In this document: in pieces, positions 36,119 through 42,446 of the stretch
Numbering within the stretch: the stretch's first letter is position 1
Layout of the letters: every line of letters begins with the position of its first letter
Assembly (NCBI RefSeq): GCF_013359775.1
Contig: NZ_JABMCI010000063.1
Location: 124,001-188,000, forward strand
Source: Cellulomonas humilata
GTDB lineage: Bacteria > Actinomycetota > Actinomycetes > Actinomycetales > Cellulomonadaceae
DNA: 64,000 nucleotides
Reading direction: 5' to 3'
Position numbers and translations under genes: made by a program
Notes under the pieces: generated by a model
Told to the model about the DNA's origin: nothing
The model's database searches: none
Seen by the model: the letters and a program-made list of their open reading frames with translations, nothing else

Positions 36119-36583
36119 TCACGCGCCGGCCGCGTCGCGGTGCGGGCTGGGGTGGAACGTCATGCGGTACTTGCCGATCTGCACCTCGTCGCCCGAGCGG
36201 AGCACCGACTGGTCGATCCGCGAGCGGTTGACGTACGTCCCGTTCAGCGAGCCGATGTCCCGGACGACGAACGTCTGGCCCTCCCGGACGAACTCGGCGT
36301 GCTTGCGTGACACGGTGACGTCGTCCAGGAAGATGTCCGCGGCCGTCGACCGTCCGGCGACCGTCCGCTCGGCGTCGAGCAGGAACCGCGCACCTGCGCT
36401 GGCCCCCCGCTGCATGACGAGCAGGGCGGAGGTGGGCGGGAGCGCGTGCACCGCGGCGACCTCGTCGGGGGTCAGCCCGACGGGTGCCGACGCCTCGATC
36501 TCGACGGGCTCGATCGCCCCGAAGCTCATCGTGGTGTCGGGTCCCCCCGCGAAGCGTCCGACCTGCGGGTCCTCGCCGCTCAT
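36119..36583 (-). CDS. garA: FHA-domain regulator of 2-oxoglutarate metabolism (GarA/OdhI-like)
   Basis: A 154-aa FHA protein. In relatives, the unphosphorylated protein inhibits 2-oxoglutarate dehydrogenase, and phosphorylation by PknB/PknG-type kinases on an N-terminal Thr pair relieves this. Here Thr17-Thr18 in PDTTMSF is the likely phosphosite. The FHA core shows TVAGRSTAADIFLDDVTVSRKHAEF and IGSLNGTYVNR, with Arg, Ser, His and Asn ligands. ATG 36583 is supported by GGGAGG 4 to 9 bases upstream. It corresponds to Rv1827. No gcvH follows in this window. Confidence 0.93.
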   Translation of the reverse strand: MSGEDPQVGRFAGGPDTTMSFGAIEPVEIEASAPVGLTPDEVAAVHALPPTSALLVMQRGASAGARFLLDAERTVAGRSTAADIFLDDVTVSRKHAEFVREGQTFVVRDIGSLNGTYVNRSRIDQSVLRSGDEVQIGKYRMTFHPSPHRDAAGA

Positions 36584-36726
36584 GCCACCTCCCGGGCCCG
36601 TCCCTCACGTCGACGCCCGGAGTTCCTCGGGGTCAGCCACACCCTATGCGGACCGGGCGGGTCGGCGCAGCACGTCGATGCCACGTGGCGCCCGGTGCGG
36701 GGTCCGCGGGCCGCGTGGAACCGGGA

Positions 36727-37980
36727 TCAATCGCCCTGCGGTGGCACCGGAGTCGCGTACACCGGCTCCGGCACGACGCGGATGGCGTCCACCTCGACGA
36801 GGTCCGCCCGCTCGACCGTCCCCTTGCCCCCGTTGTTGCGCACCTGGGCCATCGCGCCGCCGGGGATCTGGAGCGCCGGGGCGATGATGTCCGGGTCCCC
36901 GATCACGGTCCAGCGGTACGGGGCCGTCAGCTCGACACCGTCGAGGACCACAGCCCCGCCCGAACCCGTGAACGCGCTGCTCGCCGTGACGCGCTGGTCG
37001 TTGAGCTGGATCGCCTCCGCGCCCGCGTTGCGCATCTCCTCGAGCATGTTGAGCATCGTGATCGGCTTGATGTAGCCGTCGGGCTCCGTGAGCAGGACCA
37101 CCACGCCCGGACCCTGGGCCGGCAGGCGGCCCGTGAGGATGCCCTGCGTCTCGGCGCTGCGCCGCAGGGCGTCGAGCGCGGCCTGGCGGCGGTCCGAGCC
37201 GGAGAGCAGGTCGTCCCGTTCGCGCGCGAGGTCGGCGGCCTCGCGGGCCAGGGCGTCGCCCCGGTTCGTGGTCTCGTCGAGGATGCGGACCAGGTCGTCC
37301 TGCCGCATGCCCCCGAGGTCTGCCTCTCCGGACTGGCGCACCTGCGCCACCAGCGCGAAGCCGAGCACCGCGCACAGGACGCCGGCCACCAGCTGGGCTC
37401 GCGTGGACCGCGGCTTCAGCGCGCGTCCCAGGACCGCCCACCCGCTCGGCTCCGCCGGGTCCGTCCGGCCAGGTGCGGCGACCGTCTCGTCATCCGGGAC
37501 GGACGCGGCCTCTGCGCGCGGGCCGTCCGGCGACGAGTCCGTGCCCTGGTCGGCGCGTGCGGGCTCGTCGGCCTCCGGCGCCACTGAGGGCTCGGAGGGT
37601 GCCTCGTCCTGCGGCTCCACGGGCGGCACGGTGTCCGGCTGCTCAGGCTCGTCGTCCTCGGGCACCACGGGGGGCGGCGAGTTCGGTTCGTCGTCGTCCG
37701 GCACGACCGGGGGCAGCGAGTTCGGTTCGTCGTTCTCCGGCACGACCGGCGGCAACGAGTTCGGTTCGTCGTCGTCCGGCACGACCGGCGGCAACGAGTT
37801 CGGTTCCTCGTCGTCCGGCACCACCGGCGGCAACGAGTTCGGTTCCTCGTCGTCCGGCACCACCGGCGGCAACGAGTTCGGCTCCTCGTTCTCCGGCACC
37901 ACCGGCGGCAGGGTGCTCTCGACGAAGGGACGCCGACCCTGGCCCGCGTCCCGCTCGTCGTGCGACGGAGTCGTGCTCAT
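36727..37980 (-). CDS. DUF881 membrane protein with N-terminal tandem repeats
   Basis: A 417-aa protein. Residues 24-114 are seven 13-residue repeats of the type LPPVVPDDEEPNS, giving a long acidic, proline-rich cytosolic arm. More acidic low-complexity sequence follows, then one membrane helix near residue 200 (LVAGVLCAVLGFALVAQV). The DUF881 domain fills the rest (DGYIKPITMLNMLEEMRNAGAEAIQLNDQRV, ITAPYRWTVIGDPDIIAPALQIPGG-like). It matches Rv1825 by position. The start ATG overlaps the DUF1290 stop (ATGA). DUF881 proteins are linked to the divisome region; the exact function is unknown. Confidence 0.88.
   Translation of the reverse strand: MSTTPSHDERDAGQGRRPFVESTLPPVVPENEEPNSLPPVVPDDEEPNSLPPVVPDDEEPNSLPPVVPDDDEPNSLPPVVPENDEPNSLPPVVPDDDEPNSPPPVVPEDDEPEQPDTVPPVEPQDEAPSEPSVAPEADEPARADQGTDSSPDGPRAEAASVPDDETVAAPGRTDPAEPSGWAVLGRALKPRSTRAQLVAGVLCAVLGFALVAQVRQSGEADLGGMRQDDLVRILDETTNRGDALAREAADLARERDDLLSGSDRRQAALDALRRSAETQGILTGRLPAQGPGVVVLLTEPDGYIKPITMLNMLEEMRNAGAEAIQLNDQRVTASSAFTGSGGAVVLDGVELTAPYRWTVIGDPDIIAPALQIPGGAMAQVRNNGGKGTVERADLVEVDAIRVVPEPVYATPVPPQGD
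37639..37911 (-). repeat. 39-bp in-frame tandem repeat (seven units) in the DUF881 gene
   Basis: Seven consecutive 39-bp units, each coding 13 residues (consensus LPPVVPDDEEPNS). Central units are nearly identical in DNA; outer units show EN/DD exchanges and a terminal PPPVVPEDDEPEQ. Being a multiple of three, gain or loss of units keeps the frame. Confidence 0.9.
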
Positions 37981-38309
37981 GCCTTGAACAGGTGGCGACG
38001 GATGGCGGCCGCGTTGGAGAAGATCCGGATGCCGAGCACGACGACGACGGCGGTCGACAGCTGCGTGCCCACCCCGAGCTGGTCACCGAGGAACACGATC
38101 AGGGCGGCGACGACGACGTTCGACAGGAACGAGATGAGGAACACGCGATCGTCGAAGATCCCGTCGAGCATGGCGCGCAGGCCGCCGAACAGGGCGTCGA
38201 GGGCCGCCACGACGGCGATCGGGAGGTAGGGCTGGAGCTCCACGGGGACCGTCGGCTGGAGCAGCAGGCCCCCGACGACGCCGATGACCAGGCCGATGAC
38301 TGCGATCAC
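37977..38309 (-). CDS. DUF1290 small membrane protein (Rv1824-like)
   Basis: A 110-aa integral membrane protein with about three to four hydrophobic helices (VIAVIGLVIGVVGGLLLQP, YLPIAVVAALDALFGGLRA, LISFLSNVVVAALIVFLGDQLG). It ends in a short basic tail. The block LDALFGGLRAMLDGIFDDRVFLISF is typical of DUF1290. GTG 38309 has GGAGGG upstream and overlaps the stop of the preceding DUF881 gene. It is flanked on both sides by DUF881 genes, as in Rv1823-Rv1825. Confidence 0.92.
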   Translation of the reverse strand: MIAVIGLVIGVVGGLLLQPTVPVELQPYLPIAVVAALDALFGGLRAMLDGIFDDRVFLISFLSNVVVAALIVFLGDQLGVGTQLSTAVVVVLGIRIFSNAAAIRRHLFKA

Positions 38310-39250
38310 GTGCCGTCCCTCCGTGTCTGACCCGCAGACCCTGCCACAAGCCTCTGCTCGGGCGCACCCCCGCCGGCACCCGCCTCGGGCTCGGGCGCGG
38401 CGGACGCGTCCGGCACCCCGGCCTCGTGCAGAGTCACCAGGCCGGTGCCCGGAAGCTCGAGCCTGCTCTGCGACGTCATCTGGACACCGATCCCGTAGGT
38501 GGTCCGGAGGGTGGCCAGGTGCTGGCCCGCGCTCGCGCGCGCCAGCTCGGTCTGCATGCCGGCGGCGTCGCCCACGGCCTCGACCGTGTACGGGCTGCTC
38601 AGGGCGACCAGGTCGACGAGCACGGCGTCCCCCGCGCTCCGGATCGCGGTCATCGCGGTGAGGCGCTGCCCGTTGACCGCGATCGCCTCGGCTCCGGCGG
38701 CCCACAGCCCGTTCACGACGACCTGGAGGTCCACGTCCTGCACGCGGAGCTCGGGGTCCTCCTCGTCCGGGTTGTCCGACGGCGCGTCCGTCAGCTCGAG
38801 CCGCAGGCCCGGGCCGGTCACGGCCGTCACGCCGGACTGCACCGAGTCCGCGTCGATCTCGTCACGCACGGACTGGCCCTCGTCGCCCAGGAGCTCCTCC
38901 TGGAGCATGGCGATCTCGTCGGTCATCGCGGTGATCTCGGCCTGCACGTCGTCGGCCTCCGAGCTGCGCTGCTCGATCTGTGCCTCCAGCAGCTCGCGTG
39001 CCGCCAGGACGGCACCCGCCGGCTGCCGCAGCGCGAGCGTCGCCGCGGTCGCGCCCAGGCCCAGCCCCATCGCGAGCGCGACCAGGCCGGCGGTCGAGCG
39101 CCAGGTACGCCGCGGGCCCGTGCCGGCGGCGCGGCGGGCTGTCGCCTCGGCATACCCCGGGTCGAGCGGCCGCCGGTAGACCTCGGTGAGCAAGGTCATG
39201 GACTCGTCGAGGCTCCGCGGCGGCTCGCTGGAGCCGTGCCGCGGGTTCAC
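38306..39250 (-). CDS. DUF881 membrane protein (Rv1823-like)
   Basis: A 314-aa protein with a cytosolic N-terminus containing SMTLLTEVYRRPLDPGYAEA. One membrane helix lies near residues 53-75 (GLVALAMGLGLGATAATLAL), then a coiled-coil-like stretch (about 80-125). The DUF881 domain follows (GPGLRLELTDAPSDN, VVVNGLWAAGAEAIAVNGQRLTAMTAIR, SSPYTVEAVGDAAGM). The repeat arm of its paralogue at 36727-37980 is absent here. GTG 39250 overlaps the stop of the phosphatidyltransferase gene. Confidence 0.88.
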   Translation of the reverse strand: MNPRHGSSEPPRSLDESMTLLTEVYRRPLDPGYAEATARRAAGTGPRRTWRSTAGLVALAMGLGLGATAATLALRQPAGAVLAARELLEAQIEQRSSEADDVQAEITAMTDEIAMLQEELLGDEGQSVRDEIDADSVQSGVTAVTGPGLRLELTDAPSDNPDEEDPELRVQDVDLQVVVNGLWAAGAEAIAVNGQRLTAMTAIRSAGDAVLVDLVALSSPYTVEAVGDAAGMQTELARASAGQHLATLRTTYGIGVQMTSQSRLELPGTGLVTLHEAGVPDASAAPEPEAGAGGGAPEQRLVAGSAGQTRRDGT

Positions 39251-39846
39251 GAGCGTCCCGCGTCGTCACGCAGGAGGTGGTGCGCCTGCGTGAGGTACAC
39301 CACCGCCGAGAACCAGTAGAGGGCGACGCCCCACAGGGCGCAGGCCCACCCGGCCACACCGGCGACGCTTCCGACCCACGAGTCCCACTGTGCGAGCAGG
39401 AGCAGCGGGAACGCGTAGAGCAGCGCGAACGTGCCGGCCTTGCCCGCCAGGTGCACCTGGAGCGGCGCGTAACCCGCCCGCGCGAGGACGACGAGCATGA
39501 CGGCGAGCACGACGTCGCGCAGGACCAGGACTCCGAGCAGCCACCACGGCACGACGTCGCGCCAGGCGAGGGCGACGAGCGTGACGACGATGAAGAGGCG
39601 GTCCGCCGCAGGGTCCAGCAGCTGCCCGAGCCGGGACACCTGCCCGAGTCTCCGGGCGAGCACCCCGTCGAGCCAGTCGCTGGCTCCGGAGACGGCGAGC
39701 ACCGCCACGGCCCAGCCGTCCTGGCCGCGGACGATGAGCAGCGCGAACACGGGGACGAGCAGCAGACGCACGAGGCTGATGGCGTTCGGCACGGTCAGCA
39801 CGCGCGTGGAGACGACGTCGTTGCTCGCCACTGCCTCCCCCGTCAC
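39247..39846 (-). CDS. CDP-alcohol phosphatidyltransferase
   Basis: A 199-aa integral membrane enzyme. The signature DG-x2-AR-x8-G-x3-D-x3-D is read in SDWLDGVLARRLGQVSRLGQ and the following LLDPAADRL. About five or six membrane helices surround it. It corresponds to Rv1822 (pgsA2) by position. Substrate alcohol (glycerol phosphate or another) is not certain. GTG 39846; a TAGGAT lies about 20 bases upstream on the minus strand. It heads the operon that continues through DUF881, DUF1290 and DUF881. Confidence 0.9.
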   Translation of the reverse strand: MTGEAVASNDVVSTRVLTVPNAISLVRLLLVPVFALLIVRGQDGWAVAVLAVSGASDWLDGVLARRLGQVSRLGQLLDPAADRLFIVVTLVALAWRDVVPWWLLGVLVLRDVVLAVMLVVLARAGYAPLQVHLAGKAGTFALLYAFPLLLLAQWDSWVGSVAGVAGWACALWGVALYWFSAVVYLTQAHHLLRDDAGRS

Positions 39847-39948
39847 CGTCCCGTCCTGGCGGCGTCGATCCTATGCGGCCTTCGGGCCTGTCCCCGACGA
39901 CGGCGCGCCTCGGCTGCGGCCCTGGTCAGCCGGTGCGAGAGTTCTGCA

Positions 39949-40362
39949 ATGGTGCACCGCAACAACCCGGACGTGATCGCGCGCCTCATGACGACCCCCG
40001 GCCGCTGGGCGGTGGTCGGTCTGTCGACGAACACCTCGCGCGCCGCGTACGGCGTCGCTCGGTACGTGCAGTCCCACGGGCACGAGATCGTGCCCGTGCA
40101 CCCGCGCGCCGAGACCGTGCACGGCGCGGCGGGGGTACGCACCCTCGCCGAGGTGGACGGACCGGTCGACGTGGTGGACGTGTTCGTGAACAGCACCCTC
40201 GCCGGTGCCGTCGTGGACCAGGCGATCGCCGTCGGCGCCCGCGCGGTCTGGCTCCAGCTCGGGGTCGTGGACGAGGACGCCGCAGCCCGGGCTCGGGCAG
40301 CCGGCCTCGACGTCGTCATGGACACCTGCCCGGCGATCGAGGGCCCCCGCCTCGGCCTGTGA
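39949..40362 (+). CDS. CoA-binding protein (YccU-like)
   Basis: A 137-aa Rossmann-fold protein of the CoA-binding (succinyl-CoA ligase alpha-like) domain family. Visible features are WAVVGLSTNTSRAAYGVARYV, IVPVHPRAETVHG, VDVVDVFVNSTLAGAVVDQAI, AVWLQLGVVDEDAAARARAAGLDVVMDTCPAIE. The last segment, with the conserved Cys-Pro, matches YccU-like proteins. ATG 39949 is used. It is divergent from the phosphatidyltransferase gene. Role unknown. Confidence 0.88.
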   Translation: MVHRNNPDVIARLMTTPGRWAVVGLSTNTSRAAYGVARYVQSHGHEIVPVHPRAETVHGAAGVRTLAEVDGPVDVVDVFVNSTLAGAVVDQAIAVGARAVWLQLGVVDEDAAARARAAGLDVVMDTCPAIEGPRLGL

Positions 40363-40415
40363 CGTTGTGCGCGAGGTCACCCGCGTCCCGCCTGCCGCCG
40401 GACACGTCCGCCCGG

Positions 40416-40620
40416 TAGACTCATCGATGAATCTGGAGTTCGTCGCGTCCCCCTTCGAGGCGTCGCCACCACCGCTCAGCCGGTGGGGCCCGCCTCGCGT
40501 CGTGTGGTCTAGGCATCGCGTGAGCGGTTGCCGCTGGGTGGTCCGGGGCTGCGACCCGCTGTTCGCCGTCCCGGTGCACGGTTCAGGGCTCCGCCCCGCG
40601 ATGATCGGTTCCCCTCCTTC
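40416..40620 (+). promoter_or_regulatory. Promoter and long leader of the DEAD-box helicase gene
   Basis: TAGACT at 40416-40421 is a likely -10, so the leader would be nearly 195 nt. It contains a hairpin (CGAGGCG 40456-40462 with CGCCTCG 40491-40497; inner CCACC/GGTGG). The bases just before the helicase ATG read CCCCTCCTTC, the opposite of a Shine-Dalgarno sequence. Long leaders are typical of cold-induced RNA helicase genes. Confidence 0.45.
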
Positions 40621-40624
40621 ATGA
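40427..40624 (+). CDS. Candidate leaderless upstream ORF (65 aa) coupled to the DEAD-box helicase
   Basis: ATG 40427 lies 5 bases after TAGACT. Its TGA stop (40622-40624) overlaps the helicase ATG as ATGA. The product starts MNLEFVASPFEASPPPLSRW and is basic and Trp-rich in the middle. No homologue recognised. It could serve only to bring ribosomes to a start codon that has no Shine-Dalgarno sequence. Confidence 0.35.
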   Translation: MNLEFVASPFEASPPPLSRWGPPRVVWSRHRVSGCRWVVRGCDPLFAVPVHGSGLRPAMIGSPPS

Positions 40625-42393
40625 GCTCTGCCCTGCCTTCGATCCCCTCTGCCCTGCCCGACGACGCCACGTTCGCCGACCTCGGCCTGCCGCCGGCCCT
40701 CGAGGCCGCGATCGCCGACCTCGGCTTCACCGTCCCCTCCGCCATCCAGTCGCAGGCCGTGCCCGCACTGCTGAGCGGTCGCGACATCATCGGCGTCGCC
40801 CAGACCGGCACGGGCAAGACCGCCGCGTTCGGCCTGCCGCTGCTCGCTGCGATCGACTACGACCTGCCGGCCGTCCAGGCCATCGTGCTGACCCCGACCC
40901 GCGAGCTCGCCATGCAGGTGGCCGACGCCATCCAGTCGTTCGCCACCCACCTGCCCGGCCTGAACGTGCTCGCGGTCTACGGCGGCTCGCCGTTCCTGCC
41001 GCAGCAGCGCGCGCTCGCCCGCGGCGCCCAGGTGGTCGTCGGCACCCCCGGTCGCGTGCTGGACCACCTCGAGCGCCGCACGCTGAAGCTCGACCAGGTC
41101 CGCTTCCTCGTGCTCGACGAGGCCGACGAGATGCTGCGCATGGGCTTCGCCGAGGACGTCGACAAGGTGCTGTCGGCCGCCCCCCGCGAGCGTCAGGTCG
41201 CCCTCTTCTCCGCGACCATGCCGCCGCAGATCCGTCGTGTCGCCGAGGCGCACCTCACCCGCCCCGTCGAGATCACGGTCTCGCGCCAGGCGTCGACCGT
41301 GACCAGCGTCCGCCAGACGTACGCCGTGGTCCCGCACCGCCACAAGACCGGCGCGCTCGCCCGCGTGCTCGCGGTGTCCGAGGCCGACGCCGCCATCGTC
41401 TTCGTGCGCACCCGTGGTGCCGCCGAGGAGGTCGGCAGCGCGCTGATCGAGAAGGGCATCTCCGCCGCCTACATCTCCGGCGACGTCGCCCAGACGGAGC
41501 GCGAGAAGATCGTCGACCGCCTGCGCACCGGCGCCCTCGACGTGCTCGTGGCCACCGACGTCGCCGCCCGCGGCCTGGACGTCGACCGGATCGGGCTCGT
41601 CGTCAACTTCGACGTGCCGCGCGAGCCGGAGATCTACGTCCACCGCATCGGTCGCACGGGCCGCGCCGGCCGCGAGGGTGAGGCGCTGTCGTTCGTCACG
41701 CCCGCCGAGCAGTCGCGCCTGCGCCAGATCGAGCGGACGACGCGTCAGTCGCTCCTCCAGGTCAACATCCCCACGCCCGCCGAGGTCTCCGCGCACCGCG
41801 TGCAGGCGCTGCTCGCCCGCACGGGCGCTCGCGCCGAGCTCGACCGCCTGGACCTCTACCGCGAGGCCATCGCCGTGCACATGGCGCAGAACCCCGGCGT
41901 CGACCCGTTCGAGCTGCTCGCCGTGCTCACCGCCCTCTCCGTCGGCGACGAGGGTCCCGTGGCGGTCCAGGGCGACGACCTCGACGACGCCCTCTCGCGT
42001 GCCCACCTCACGGGTGGCGGACGCGAGCGTGACAGCGAGCGCAGCTACGACCGTCCGGAGCGTGGCGAGCGCCGTCGCGCCGACACGCACATCGCCGGGG
42101 GCTCGCCGCGCTGGCGCGTCGCGGTCGGTCACCGGGACGGCCTCCAGCCGGGCGCGCTCGTGGGCGCTCTCACGGGTGAGGGCGGCCTGACGGGCAAGGA
42201 CGTCGGCAAGATCGACATCTTCGGCAGCTTCGCGCTGGTGGACATCCCCGACGGTCTGTCGGCGGACGTCATCGACCGGCTCGCACGTACGCGCGTCGCC
42301 GGACGGCCGCTGCGCATCCGCCTCGACCAGGGCCCCCGCCCGGGACACGGCGCCTCGCGTCCCGCGCACGGCCCGGCCCCCCGCCGCAGCTGA
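40621..42393 (+). CDS. DEAD-box ATP-dependent RNA helicase (CsdA/DeaD-like)
   Basis: A 590-aa RNA helicase. It has the Q motif (FTVPSAIQSQAVP), Walker A AQTGTGKT, PTRELAMQ, the DEAD box VLDEADEMLRMGF, SATMP, and the C-terminal helicase motifs VATDVAARGLDVDRI and HRIGRTGRAGR. The C-terminal part (residues about 380-560) ends with a DbpA-type RNA-binding domain (GALVGALTGEGGLTGKDVGKIDIFGSFALVDIPDG). Basic, Arg- and Gly-rich tails flank it. The ATG is 40621. Ribosome and RNA rearrangement, often at low temperature, is the family role. Confidence 0.94.
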   Translation: MSSALPSIPSALPDDATFADLGLPPALEAAIADLGFTVPSAIQSQAVPALLSGRDIIGVAQTGTGKTAAFGLPLLAAIDYDLPAVQAIVLTPTRELAMQVADAIQSFATHLPGLNVLAVYGGSPFLPQQRALARGAQVVVGTPGRVLDHLERRTLKLDQVRFLVLDEADEMLRMGFAEDVDKVLSAAPRERQVALFSATMPPQIRRVAEAHLTRPVEITVSRQASTVTSVRQTYAVVPHRHKTGALARVLAVSEADAAIVFVRTRGAAEEVGSALIEKGISAAYISGDVAQTEREKIVDRLRTGALDVLVATDVAARGLDVDRIGLVVNFDVPREPEIYVHRIGRTGRAGREGEALSFVTPAEQSRLRQIERTTRQSLLQVNIPTPAEVSAHRVQALLARTGARAELDRLDLYREAIAVHMAQNPGVDPFELLAVLTALSVGDEGPVAVQGDDLDDALSRAHLTGGGRERDSERSYDRPERGERRRADTHIAGGSPRWRVAVGHRDGLQPGALVGALTGEGGLTGKDVGKIDIFGSFALVDIPDGLSADVIDRLARTRVAGRPLRIRLDQGPRPGHGASRPAHGPAPRRS

Positions 42394-42406
42394 TCGCACC
42401 CTCGAT

Positions 42407-42437
42407 GCCCTCGCCTCCCTCGCCGGGAGGCGGGGGC
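42407..42437. terminator. Bidirectional terminator between the RNA helicase and the sensor gene
   Basis: GCCCTCGCCTCCC (42407-42419), loop of 5, GGGAGGCGGGGGC (42425-42437): 13 pairs including one G-T. It lies 13 bases after the helicase stop and 9 bases from the end of the convergent sensor gene. Confidence 0.7.
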
Positions 42438-42446
42438 GTCGTCGTG

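Noticed and set aside
37639..37911. CRISPR-like array (regular 39-bp repeats)
   Set aside because: Repeats are contiguous, without unique spacers, and are in frame within a protein gene.
39871..42399. An 842-codon open frame on the minus strand opposite the CoA-binding and RNA helicase genes
   Set aside because: It is a shadow of the DEAD-box helicase, whose motifs are unambiguous.
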